Shown here: positions 51,251-58,856 of the stretch, in pieces
Layout of the letters: the number at the start of each line of letters is the position of its first letter
Numbering within the stretch: position 1 is the stretch's first letter
NCBI GenBank assembly: GCA_020632995.1
Contig: JACKEN010000001.1
Span: 62,001 to 126,000 of the forward strand
DNA: 64,000 nucleotides
DNA from: Deltaproteobacteria bacterium
Lineage (GTDB): Bacteria > Myxococcota > Kuafuiibacteriia > Kuafuiibacteriales > Kuafuiibacteriaceae
Direction of reading: 5' to 3'
Translations under genes and position numbers: made by a program
Notes under the pieces: generated by a model
Told to the model about the DNA's origin: nothing
Database searches by the model: none
The model's input: the letters and a program-made list of their open reading frames with translations, nothing else

Positions 51251-51682
51251 ATGACGCAGTCACCGGAGTACATCATCCTGGAACCTCGAGAGGGGCGCCC
51301 CGCCTTCGAGCTGGGCGAGATACGCGCCTACCTGGCGACGTGGCCCCAGTGTGTCCAAGACCCGGTGGATGACCACAGCATCCTTGTCGTCGATGGGGAT
51401 GGCGCACGGGCCGCAGTGGTCCGCCAGCGCCGAGAGCGCCCGGAGGAGCCATTCACGGGCGGGCTGGTGCGCCTCGGGTCGGATCGCCTGGAGCTGGGCC
51501 TCGCATGGGCGAATCGGCGTGAGCTACCCGTGCTCAGAGATGTCGCGCAATGGCTCGTCGACCATCTTTCGCCGCGGATCATGAGTGAGGTTGCGGGGGA
51601 TGACTGGACGGACCGGTGCGGAGGGCGCGTAGAGCCCATGTTTCCCGAGTTCCTCCGAGCCGAAAGAAGCGCCAAGCGCTGA
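51251..51682 (+). CDS. Immunity-like protein, copy 2
   Basis: The 143-residue protein starts at ATG 51251 with GGGAG upstream; longer starts would run into unrelated sequence. It has the same plan as copy 1: EYIILEPREGRPAFELGEIRA, ILVVDGDG and LSPRIMSEVAGDDWTDRCGGRVE. Identity to copy 1 is moderate, so the duplication is not recent. The extra C-terminal 15 residues (FPEFLRAERSAKR) are unique. A gap of 189 nt separates it from copy 1, with no gene recognised in it. Confidence 0.55.
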   Translation: MTQSPEYIILEPREGRPAFELGEIRAYLATWPQCVQDPVDDHSILVVDGDGARAAVVRQRRERPEEPFTGGLVRLGSDRLELGLAWANRRELPVLRDVAQWLVDHLSPRIMSEVAGDDWTDRCGGRVEPMFPEFLRAERSAKR

Positions 51683-51725
51683 CCACCCGCGGTGGTTGCA
51701 CAGCCGTCTGGCTTCGGAGAACACC

Positions 51726-52114
51726 ATGGAGGTCATCGTCTTCAGACCAAGCGACATACAGGGGGCATTCGATGTCCAGGAGGTGCGTGAGAAGCTGGGG
51801 CAATGGTCGGACTGCTCGCGGACCCGCACGAGGCGGATGTTGTGTTGGTGGAGCACGGCGAGGTGGCCCAGGACTACCGGAGGCGACGACGGCTCGACGA
51901 CCCAGCGAGCGCCGGTGCATGTGGCGTGATTGTCGTGAAGAGTGAAGGCGTGGTCCTCGACCACGCGTGGGCCAGCCCGGAGGCACGGAAGGTCATGCTC
52001 GAGTTCGCGCGATGGCTGGTGGGGCGCTACCGGCCTCGGATCTTCAGTGAGGTCGAGGGCGATGAGCGGACCGACCGCTGCGGGGATGATATCGAAGTCC
52101 TGTTCGCCCTCTGA
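51726..52114 (+). pseudogene. Immunity-like gene, copy 3, with internal frameshift
   Basis: The 5' part (from ATG 51726, GGAG upstream) encodes MEVIVFRPSDIQGAFDVQEVREKLGQW, which matches copies 1 and 2. Near 51826 the match moves to the frame that continues with DPHEADVVLVEHGEVAQDY, CGVIVVKSEGVVLDHAWA and RPRIFSEVEGDERTDRCGDDIEVLF, ending at 52114. The event is equivalent to loss of one base in a GCGG stretch. It may be a true pseudogene, a programmed shift or a sequencing error; the downstream part is intact and well conserved. Confidence 0.7.
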
Positions 52115-52150
52115 GGTCGGACCGGCCCTGGACGTGGGCGGAGCTGAGAC

Positions 52151-52429
52151 ATGCCGGAGTATGTAGTGATGCTACCCGCTCGTGAGGGCGCCACCTTCGA
52201 TGTCGGCTCCATCCAGGGGCGACTGCTCGAGCATGCCGAGTGCAGGCCCGTGCCCGGAAGCCCAGCGCTCTTCGCCGTAGCGGAGTTGCGGGAGTTGCTC
52301 GGGCAGCTGCCGTCGTCTCCGCACGCGGAGATTCGCGTCGCCGTAGGCGGGCTGATGGGCTACGGGCTGTATGACCCCGGGTTGTTGGACCTCGATTCGC
52401 TCGGGGCGCGGATGGCGGACCTGGTCTGA
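52151..52429 (+). CDS. Immunity-like protein, diverged copy 4
   Basis: The 92-residue protein (MPEYVVMLPAREGATFDVGS) keeps the N-terminal pattern of copies 1-3 (EYVVM-P, FDVGSIQGRLLEHAEC) but lacks the conserved PRIFSEVEGD/TDRCG tail. Its end (LLDLDSLGARMADLV) is different. It looks like a truncated or re-purposed relative. The ATG has GGAG 7 nt upstream. It is the last member of the tandem family. Confidence 0.45.
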   Translation: MPEYVVMLPAREGATFDVGSIQGRLLEHAECRPVPGSPALFAVAELRELLGQLPSSPHAEIRVAVGGLMGYGLYDPGLLDLDSLGARMADLV

Positions 52430-52507
52430 GCGCGACGTCCACCTCATGGGCGCGACTCGGCCTGGTTCAGGGTATACGGAGCCCGAGGCGCCGCCTGACC
52501 GCCGTGC

Positions 52508-52537
52508 TTGCCGTCGACGACCGCACGTCGCTAATGT
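52508..52537 (+). promoter_or_regulatory. Candidate promoter for ParDE-like pair
   Basis: TTGCCG (52508-52513) and TAATGT (52532-52537) are separated by 18 nt. The ATG at 52545 lies 8 nt after the -10, implying a nearly leaderless transcript. Confidence 0.35.
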
Positions 52538-52544
52538 TTCCTGC

Positions 52545-52775
52545 ATGGCGCTGAAGGCGGTGGTGCGGGATGGCCACATCCACTTCGACGAGCCGGTCGA
52601 CCTGCCGGACGGCACGGTGCTTCAGCTCGTGCTGGACGATGAAGCCGAGGCGATGGACGCCGAGGAGTTCGCCCGGCTGGACGCGGCGCTCGTTCGCGCT
52701 GCGACCGCGCTGGACGCTGGGCAGGGCGTTGACGGTGAGGCGCTCCTCGCGCGACTGCGAGCCAAGCCGACGTGA
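52545..52775 (+). CDS. Antitoxin-like protein of a ParDE/RelBE-type pair
   Basis: The 76-residue protein opens with ALKAVVRDGHIHFDEPVDLPDGTVLQLVL, a small beta-rich segment of the type seen in antitoxins with an AbrB-like or DUF104-like N-terminus. An acidic helix follows (DAEEFARLDAALVRAATAL) that would wrap the toxin. Its stop overlaps the GTG of the next gene by 4 nt, the typical antitoxin-toxin layout. It is likely autoregulatory together with the toxin. Confidence 0.7.
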   Translation: MALKAVVRDGHIHFDEPVDLPDGTVLQLVLDDEAEAMDAEEFARLDAALVRAATALDAGQGVDGEALLARLRAKPT

Positions 52776-53071
52776 CGCGACAGATCGTCGTCGAGCCGGA
52801 CGCCGCAGCGGAGATCGAGCGTATCGACGACTGGTGGCGCTTGCATCGAGACAAGCACCCGACGCTCTTCACGAGTGAACTCACAGCCGCGTTCCGTCGC
52901 ATTGCCGCCCTGCCAAGCGCTGGGAAGGCGGTGGCCGGGACGACCATCAGTGACGTGCGTCGAGTGCTCCTACCGGGCTGTCGCTTTCACATCTACTATC
53001 GGTACTCGCAGACTCAGGTGCAGGTCTTGGCGATCTGGAGTGCGCAGCACGCGGAGCGACCAGACCTGTAG
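52772..53071 (+). CDS. ParE/RelE-superfamily toxin
   Basis: The 99-residue protein has the ParE fold pattern: VVEPDAAAEIERIDDWWR, FTSELTAAFRRIAALPSAGKA, RRVLLPGCRFHIYYRY and VQVLAIWSAQHAERPDL. ParE toxins poison DNA gyrase, RelE toxins cut mRNA on the ribosome; the GxHIYY and WSAxHxxRxPDL tail is more ParE-like. It is coupled to the antitoxin by GTGA. Chromosomal pairs like this often stabilise accessory DNA, consistent with the neighbouring toxin-immunity genes. Confidence 0.78.
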   Translation: MTRQIVVEPDAAAEIERIDDWWRLHRDKHPTLFTSELTAAFRRIAALPSAGKAVAGTTISDVRRVLLPGCRFHIYYRYSQTQVQVLAIWSAQHAERPDL

Positions 53072-53098
53072 CTCAGGCAGGTAGGGCGCGGTCACGGT

Positions 53099-53117
53099 GC
53101 AAGGCGGCTTGACCGCC
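53099..53117. terminator. Short hairpin between convergent genes, also a split-palindrome copy
   Basis: GGCGG-CTTGA-CCGCC (53103-53117) forms a 5-bp GC stem between the ParE gene and the convergent gene at 53124. Overlapping it is GCAA-N6-TTGA (53099-53112), one of the dispersed motifs, here in non-coding DNA. There is no T-run, so termination would be weak. Confidence 0.35.
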
Positions 53118-53123
53118 CCAGAC

Positions 53124-53567
53124 TCAACCCACGTACTTCTGCAGCACCCGCCCCAGCCCCGGCACCGCCGCCTCGACGTTCTTCTCCCCCTGCGGACGCA
53201 GCTTCTCGTACGTCTTCCGGATCGTCTTGTTGTCCACGTGACGCGCCCGCTCATCCGTCACCGAAAGCAACGCATTCGCGACCGCGGTCTTCTGCCCGTT
53301 CAGGAACGCGTCGAAGGTGCCGGTCTTCCCGCCCTCGAGCCACCGGGCGTAGAAGGGCTCGAGCTTGTCCACGAACTTGTCGAGGAGGTTCTCGACTGCG
53401 TCCTGGATGAGGCTCGGCTTGATCGCCTTCACCGCGGCGTAGCCGGCCTTGATGGCCATGCCGGAGAGGCCGGACTTGGCGTGGACCTCGCTGTCCACGA
53501 GCTGCACGGCGTCGCGGACGATGGCGGGGCGCTTGTCAGAGGAGACGATGTCCTTCAGGGTGGTCAC
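53124..53567 (-). CDS. DUF6918-like small helical protein
   Basis: The 147-residue protein starts MTTLKDIVSSDKRPAIVRDAVQLVDSEVHAKSGLSG, has VENLLDKFVDKLEPFYARW in the middle and ends KLRPQGEKNVEAAVPGLGRVLQKYVG. This arrangement matches my memory of a small conserved family (DUF6918) in Actinobacteria and Myxococcota. It is all-helical, without signal peptide or membrane segment. No function is known to me. It is divergent from a secreted protein gene (50-nt gap). Confidence 0.6.
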   Translation of the reverse strand: MTTLKDIVSSDKRPAIVRDAVQLVDSEVHAKSGLSGMAIKAGYAAVKAIKPSLIQDAVENLLDKFVDKLEPFYARWLEGGKTGTFDAFLNGQKTAVANALLSVTDERARHVDNKTIRKTYEKLRPQGEKNVEAAVPGLGRVLQKYVG

Positions 53568-53617
53568 GGTGGGCGGTGATACACCGCTTTCATTTCGAGT
53601 TCTACATCGGGAGCTTC

Positions 53618-54187
53618 ATGCGCGCGCTCGTCCTCACCTCGGTCCTCCTCTGCAGCCTGTCCGGCATGGCGCACGGTGCGCCCGCGTCCAAGAAAACCCC
53701 GCCTCCGGTGTATGCCATGCGGGAGCTGGTGCTGGACGCCATCGTGCCCGAGCAGGGGCGGGTGACGCGGCGGATCCGCATCGGGATCCCGAAGGGTTGG
53801 ACGGGGGAGCGGGATCCGAACGGGCGCTCCATCAAGCTGGCGGGGCCGGAGGGGGAGGGGATGATCCTCGTGGCGGGGGCGCTGCATCCCTCGCAGCTGA
53901 CGCCCTATCTCACCGACCTCAAGAACGCGCACCCGTCGGCCGCGCCGTCGCCGCCTCAGCCCATGACCCTGCCTGGGGTGTACGCGGACAAGGGGGAGCG
54001 TGCCACGCGCTTCACTGTCACCGGGCGTGAGGTGGGCGAGATGGTGATGGTCGAGAAGCGCGAGGCCATCGTGCTGGTGGTGACGGTGGTGGCGCCCGAG
54101 GTGTGGCCCGAGGTGCAGAAGATGATGGAGAAGGCCTACGCCACCCTCGAGGTGCTGGATGGGCCGGCGCCCAAGGGTGCGCACTGA
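53618..54187 (+). CDS. Secreted hypothetical protein
   Basis: The 189-residue protein starts at ATG 53618 with CGGGAG upstream and a clear Sec signal peptide (MRALVLTSVLLCSLSGMAHGA, cleavage near residue 21). The mature part is beta-rich: ELVLDAIVPEQGRVTRRIRIGIPKGW, MILVAGALHPSQL and TRFTVTGREVGEMVMVEKREAIVLVVTVVAP, ending in a helix (VQKMMEKAYATLEVLDG). The fold may resemble PsbP/Mog1-like proteins such as DcrB. It precedes the TRAP operon by 68 nt but need not belong to it. Confidence 0.6.
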   Translation: MRALVLTSVLLCSLSGMAHGAPASKKTPPPVYAMRELVLDAIVPEQGRVTRRIRIGIPKGWTGERDPNGRSIKLAGPEGEGMILVAGALHPSQLTPYLTDLKNAHPSAAPSPPQPMTLPGVYADKGERATRFTVTGREVGEMVMVEKREAIVLVVTVVAPEVWPEVQKMMEKAYATLEVLDGPAPKGAH

Positions 54188-54255
54188 GTGTTACCTGGAT
54201 CACCCTCCGGCGCATTCAGTTGACCGCAAGATCGGGCCACCCTAGGTTGCGCGCC

Positions 54256-55200
54256 GTGCGGCGCCTCCTGCCTCTCCTCCTCGCCGCGCCCGTGATCTCG
54301 ACGGGCTGCGTCAAGAGCATCGCCACCGGGGCGGTGGCCGACGCGCTGTCCGGTTCGGGCGGGGTGTACGGCCAGGACGACGACCCCGAGCTGGTGGAGG
54401 CCGCGGTGCCCTTCGCGTTGAAGACGATGGAGGGCGTCGTCGTCGAACAACCCGAGCACACGGGCCTGCTGACCAGCCTGGCGGCCGGCTTCGTTCAGTA
54501 CGGGTTTGCGTTCATGGAGCAGGAGGCCTTTCGCATCGAGGACGACGACCTCGCCGCCGCCGAGGCCCTTCGGGCCCGGGCGCGCAAGCACTACAAGCGG
54601 GCCCTGAAGTACGCCCAGCAGGGGCTCTCGGTGCGTCATAGCGGGGCGGCGGAGCTGCTGATCTCGGATCCCGATGTGGTGATCTCCGCCCTGAGCGCCG
54701 AAGAGGTCCCGCTGGTGTACTGGACCGCGGCGGCGTGGGGGCTGGTGATCTCAGGGTCCAACCTGGATCCCGAGATGCTGGCCAACCTGCCGACTGTGAA
54801 GAAGTTGGGTCAGAAGGCGCTGGATCTTGACCCGACGTGGGGGGACGGGGTCTTGCACGAGTTGATGGTGTCCCTGGAGACCGCGGCGCCGGGCGGGAGC
54901 CTCGAGGACGCGGAGCGGCACTACCGCGCGGCGCTGGAACTCAGCGGAGGGCGGCGGGCCGGCACCTATGTTTCGTACGCCGAGAACGTGTGCGTGAAGA
55001 AGCAGGACGCGCGGGGCTTCCACGAGGCCCTGAAGGCGGCCCTGGCCATCGACGTGGACCAGTATCCCGACGATCGGCTGGCCAACATCATCATGCAGCG
55101 GCGCGCGCGTCGGCTCCAGGCGCGCTCGGGGGACCTGTTCCTCGAGGACATCGAGGACGGGGCCCAGACCTCCACTGGAGCGGAAGGCAGCAACTCATGA
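54256..55200 (+). CDS. TatT-family TPR lipoprotein associated with TRAP transporter
   Basis: The 314-residue protein starts with GTG 54256 (MRRLLPLLLAAPVISTGC), a signal peptide with lipobox STGC (Cys18). The mature region is helical with TPR-like pairs: ALRARARKHYKRALKYAQQGL, KKLGQKALDLDPTWGDG and AERHYRAALELSGGRRAG. It matches the TRAP-associated TatT family first described in Treponema (Tp0956), which forms a trimer with the substrate-binding protein. Its stop overlaps the DctP ATG (ATGA). It probably hands substrate to, or captures it with, the DctP protein outside the inner membrane. Confidence 0.85.
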   Translation: MRRLLPLLLAAPVISTGCVKSIATGAVADALSGSGGVYGQDDDPELVEAAVPFALKTMEGVVVEQPEHTGLLTSLAAGFVQYGFAFMEQEAFRIEDDDLAAAEALRARARKHYKRALKYAQQGLSVRHSGAAELLISDPDVVISALSAEEVPLVYWTAAAWGLVISGSNLDPEMLANLPTVKKLGQKALDLDPTWGDGVLHELMVSLETAAPGGSLEDAERHYRAALELSGGRRAGTYVSYAENVCVKKQDARGFHEALKAALAIDVDQYPDDRLANIIMQRRARRLQARSGDLFLEDIEDGAQTSTGAEGSNS

Positions 55201-56231
55201 AGGCACGAACCCTCAGCTTGCGTGTGGCCCTGTCCCTCGGCGTGGCGGCGGCGCTCGTCGCCACAGTGCCCGGCGAGGCGCTGGCCAAGAAGACCGTGAA
55301 GATCAAGCACGGCACCCTCGCTCCCGAAGGCTCGCCCTGGTTCAACGCCATGCGGCGGCTCGGCGACGGCTGGAAGAAGGCGAGCGACGGCCAGGTGGAG
55401 CTGAAGATCTACCCGGGCGGCGTGGCCGGCGACGAGACGGACATGCTGCGCAAGATCAAGATCGGCCAGCTCCAGTCCGCCACCCTCACCAGCATCGGCC
55501 TGAGCCGGATCTCGCGGAGCACCGTGGCGCTCCAGATCCCCATGATGTTCCGCTCCTACGAGGAGCTCGACTACGTCCGCGCGAAGATCGCGCCGCGCCT
55601 CGAGAAGGAGATGGCGGACGCGGGCTTCGTGGTCCTGAACTGGGGCGACGCGGGCTGGGTGCACTTCTTCAGCAAGGACGCCGCCAGCACCCCGGACGAC
55701 TTCCGGAAGCTGAAGATGTTCATGTGGGCGGGCGACCCCGAGGCCGAGAAGGCGTGGCGCGCGGCGGGCTTCCAGCCGGTGCCGATGAGCGCCACCGACG
55801 TGATGAGCGGGCTGCAGGCTGGCCTCATCGACTGGTTCGGCACCACCCCGCTCTACGCGCTCACCTCGCAGTGGTTCGGCCTCGCCAAGCACATGGTGGC
55901 GGTGCGGTGGACGCCCCTCAACGGCGCCACCATCATCTCCAAGGACGCGTGGGAGAAGATCCCGGCCGAGCTCCGGCCCCAGCTCGCCAAGATCGCGTTC
56001 GACGAGGGCGAGAAGGTGAAGGCCGAGGTCCGGGCCCTGGGCGACAAGTCCATCCAGGCCATGAAGGACCGCGGGCTCGACGTGGTGGCCTCCACCCCCG
56101 AGCTCGAGGCGCAGTGGCAGAAGGCGGCCGAGATGGGCTACGACGTCATCCGCGGCGAGATCGTGCCCACCGACCTCTTCGACGAGGTCAAGCGCCTCAC
56201 CGCCGAGTACCGGGCCAAGAACGGCAAGTGA
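55197..56231 (+). CDS. TRAP transporter substrate-binding protein DctP
   Basis: The 344-residue protein has a signal peptide (MKARTLSLRVALSLGVAAAL ... GEALA) and the DctP fold: IKHGTLAPEGSPWFNAMRRLGDGW, LKIYPGGVAGDETDMLRKIKIGQ, FMWAGDPEAEKAWRAAGFQPVPM and VMSGLQAGLIDWFGTTPLYA. These periplasmic proteins bind carboxylates or related solutes with a conserved Arg; here the binding residue in the usual R-x-P context is not obvious, so the ligand may not be a simple carboxylate. Coupled to TatT by ATGA and followed by the permease gene. Confidence 0.93.
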   Translation: MKARTLSLRVALSLGVAAALVATVPGEALAKKTVKIKHGTLAPEGSPWFNAMRRLGDGWKKASDGQVELKIYPGGVAGDETDMLRKIKIGQLQSATLTSIGLSRISRSTVALQIPMMFRSYEELDYVRAKIAPRLEKEMADAGFVVLNWGDAGWVHFFSKDAASTPDDFRKLKMFMWAGDPEAEKAWRAAGFQPVPMSATDVMSGLQAGLIDWFGTTPLYALTSQWFGLAKHMVAVRWTPLNGATIISKDAWEKIPAELRPQLAKIAFDEGEKVKAEVRALGDKSIQAMKDRGLDVVASTPELEAQWQKAAEMGYDVIRGEIVPTDLFDEVKRLTAEYRAKNGK

Positions 56232-56237
56232 GCTTGC
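56224..56237. repeat. Dispersed split palindrome GCAA-GTGAGC-TTGC in junction of dctP and dctQM
   Basis: This perfect copy spans the DctP stop codon and the 7-nt gap before the permease GTG. Being outside protein-coding constraint for most of its length, it shows that the motif is not a by-product of codon use. Confidence 0.7.
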
Positions 56238-56238
56238 C

Positions 56239-58110
56239 GTGAGCGGCGCGCCCCCCACCGCCCCGGAGGCAGACACCCCCGGCTGGATCCTCCGCCTGCG
56301 GAAGGTGGAGGAGGCCGTCAACCTGTCCTTCCTGGTGCTGATGGTGCTCCTCCCGCTGGTGGAGGTCGCCCTGCGCCCGCTCCGGGTGAGCCTGCCGGGC
56401 GGCGTGCAGTGGGTGGGCGTGCTCACCATGTGGTTGGGCTTCTCGGGGGCGCTCCTCGCCACCCGCGACAAGCGGCACCTGTCGCTCTCGACCGGGGCGC
56501 AGCTCCTCACCGGCAAGCTGGAGCTGGCGGCCAACCTCTTCACCGTCACCGTCACCGTGGTGACCTCGGCCTTCCTCGCGTACGGCGCGTGGATCACCAC
56601 GTGGGCGGAGCAGGGCTCGACCGAGATCATCCCCCCGAACCTGCCCGCGTGGCTCACGTACCTGGCCCTGCCGCTCGGCTACGGCCTCATCTCGGTGCGC
56701 ACCATCTTCGTGCGGGTGAAGCCGTGGCCGCAGCGGGCGGCGCTCATCGTGCTCTCGGCCGGCCTCATCTTCGCCGCCGCCTCGGTCGACAGCGAGGTGG
56801 CCGAGACCGTCCTGTGGCCGCTGTTGGGCCTGGTGCTCCTGTCGACCGCGCTCGGCTCGCCGATCTACGTGGCCCTCGGCGCCCTGGGCCTGGCCCTGTT
56901 CTGGGCCGACGACGAGCCGCTCGCCTCGGTGGCGGCGGAGACCCTGCGGCAGATCAAGAACCCGATCATGCCCACCATCCCGCTGTTCACCTTCACCGGC
57001 TACGTGCTGGCGGAGAGCAAGGCGTCCGCGCGCCTGGTGCGGGTGTTCCACGCCGCCTTCGGGTGGATGCCGGGCGGCCTGGCCCTCATGACGGCGGGGG
57101 TCTGCGCCTACTTCACCACCTTCACCGGGGCCTCCGGGGTCACCATCCTCGCGCTCGGCGGCCTCCTGTTTCCGATGCTGATGAAGGACCGGTACGAGGA
57201 GGGCTTCTCGGTGGGCCTCCTCACCGCGTCGGGGAGCATCGGGCTCCTCTTCCCGCCCGCGCTCCCGGTGATCCTGTACGGCGTGGTGGCCCACGTCCCC
57301 ATCGACCGCATGTTCGTGGCCGGTGTCCTGCCGGGCTTCGTGCTCGTGGCCGCGCTCGGGGTGCTCGGGGTGCGGGCCGGCCTCAAGATCCCCGGGCCCC
57401 GCCCGAAGCTCGACGTGCAGGAGGCCTTGCAGGCCGCGTGGGCCGCGAAGTGGGAGCTCGTGCTCCCGCTCGTGGTCCTCTTGGGCATCTTCAGCGGCCT
57501 CACCACCCTGGTCGAGGCCGCGGCCCTCACCGCCGGCTACACCCTCTTCGTGGAGATGGTGATCTACAAGGACCTCCAGCCCCGGGACCTGTTGAAGGTC
57601 GGCCGGGACTGCTCCACCCTGGTCGGCGGCGTCCTCGTCATCCTGGGCGTGGCCATGGGCCTCACCAGCTACCTGGTGGACGCCGAGATCCCCGCCCACG
57701 CCCTGGCCTGGGTCGAGGTCAACATCGAGTCCAAGTGGGTCTTCCTCATCGTCCTGAACCTGTTCCTGCTGGTGGTGGGCTGCCTCATGGACATCTTCAG
57801 CGCGCTGGTGGTGGTGGTGCCGCTGATCCTCCCGATCGGTGAGCACTTCGGCATCGACCCCATCCACCTCGGCATCATCTTCCTCGCCAACCTGGAGCTC
57901 GGCTTCCTCACCCCGCCGGTGGGCATGAACCTGTTCCTGTCCTCGTACCGCTTCGAGCAGCCGCTCACCCGGGTCTACAAGTACACGCTGCCGTTCCTGG
58001 TGATCCTGTTCGCGGCGGTGTTGCTGGTGACCTACGTGCCGGCGCTGACCCTGGCCCCGGTGGAGTGGGTGTTCGGGGCGCTGCCCGAGGCCCCGCCGAT
58101 CGAGTTCTAG
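56239..58110 (+). CDS. Fused TRAP transporter permease DctQM
   Basis: The 623-residue protein starts with GTG 56239. The N-terminal about 170 residues form the small subunit DctQ with four membrane segments (LSFLVLMVLLPLVEVALRPL, GVLTMWLGFSGALLATRDKRHL). The rest is the large subunit DctM with 12 segments and motifs such as IMPTIPLFTFTGYVLAESKA, FTGASGVTILALGGLLFPML and LEAAALTAGYTLFVEM. Fusion of Q and M occurs in a subset of TRAP systems. Together with DctP and TatT it makes a complete, sodium-driven importer. Substrate unknown; no metabolic gene is attached. Confidence 0.93.
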   Translation: MSGAPPTAPEADTPGWILRLRKVEEAVNLSFLVLMVLLPLVEVALRPLRVSLPGGVQWVGVLTMWLGFSGALLATRDKRHLSLSTGAQLLTGKLELAANLFTVTVTVVTSAFLAYGAWITTWAEQGSTEIIPPNLPAWLTYLALPLGYGLISVRTIFVRVKPWPQRAALIVLSAGLIFAAASVDSEVAETVLWPLLGLVLLSTALGSPIYVALGALGLALFWADDEPLASVAAETLRQIKNPIMPTIPLFTFTGYVLAESKASARLVRVFHAAFGWMPGGLALMTAGVCAYFTTFTGASGVTILALGGLLFPMLMKDRYEEGFSVGLLTASGSIGLLFPPALPVILYGVVAHVPIDRMFVAGVLPGFVLVAALGVLGVRAGLKIPGPRPKLDVQEALQAAWAAKWELVLPLVVLLGIFSGLTTLVEAAALTAGYTLFVEMVIYKDLQPRDLLKVGRDCSTLVGGVLVILGVAMGLTSYLVDAEIPAHALAWVEVNIESKWVFLIVLNLFLLVVGCLMDIFSALVVVVPLILPIGEHFGIDPIHLGIIFLANLELGFLTPPVGMNLFLSSYRFEQPLTRVYKYTLPFLVILFAAVLLVTYVPALTLAPVEWVFGALPEAPPIEF

Positions 58111-58205
58111 GCGCTTCGCCAAGCCCTGGAGCGCCATCCGGCCGTGAGCGTGGTCGTGGACGTGGACGGACCATTCCTCCGCAATCCAGACACCACCGCC
58201 GCTGC

Positions 58206-58790
58206 CTAGCCGGGCAGATCCTCCGGCGTGTCCACATCCCGAAGCACCCCGCGACTCGCCGGCACCGTCTCCAGATCGTCGGTGTGAGCAGCGAGCACCG
58301 CCCGCGCCCCCACGTCGCCCTCGAGCCGCCCGAGCGCCGCGAAGTACCGCGCCGGCCACAGGACCGGGTTCCCGCGCCGGCCCTCACACACCGGCGCCGC
58401 GATGCGCCCGCTCCGCGCGAAGGCCTCGATCAGCGCCGCCACGTCACCCGCGCTCACCCACGGCATGTCCCCGAGCGCCACCAGGGCCCCATCCACCTCG
58501 CCCAGCGCCGCGATCCCCGCCCGCACCGAGGTGCTGAGGCCCTCCGCGAAGCCGGGGTTGCCGACGAAGCGCACCGCGCGGCCCGTCAACGCGGCCTGCA
58601 CCGCGGCCGCCTCGTGCCCGGTGACCACCACCACCTCGCTCACCCCGCCCGCCATGAGGGCGTCCACTACTCGGGCGACCATCGGGGCGCCGTCCACCGG
58701 GCGGAGCACCTTGCTCCCGGACGCGCCCATCCGGGTGCCGAGCCCGGCGGCGAGGACCACGCCGGCCACGCGGCAAGGTGGGTTGCCCAT
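58206..58790 (-). CDS. MobA-like NTP transferase (MocA type)
   Basis: The 194-residue protein starts at ATG 58790 and has the nucleotidyltransferase signature GVVLAAGLGTRMGASGSKVLRP, VVVVTGHEAAAV, NPGFAEGLSTSVRAG and LGDMPWVSAGDV. The LGDMP and GNPVLWP motifs are typical of the MocA/CTP:molybdopterin and related family rather than GlmU. It may load a nucleotide on molybdopterin, but no molybdoenzyme or xdhC gene is nearby. It is divergent from sufS. Confidence 0.85.
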   Translation of the reverse strand: MGNPPCRVAGVVLAAGLGTRMGASGSKVLRPVDGAPMVARVVDALMAGGVSEVVVVTGHEAAAVQAALTGRAVRFVGNPGFAEGLSTSVRAGIAALGEVDGALVALGDMPWVSAGDVAALIEAFARSGRIAAPVCEGRRGNPVLWPARYFAALGRLEGDVGARAVLAAHTDDLETVPASRGVLRDVDTPEDLPG

Positions 58791-58856
58791 GCCGGCATCG
58801 TACGCGCCCTGATTCGCCCGCGCCACGGCCGCGCGCCCGTGCTAACGTCCCCGGCG

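Noticed and set aside
53068..53130. tRNA-like start (TGTAGCTCAGGCAGGTAGGGCG)
   Set aside because: The D-arm-like sequence is there, but no T-arm (GGTTCGA) or acceptor pairing follows; it is the end of the ParE gene and a short hairpin.
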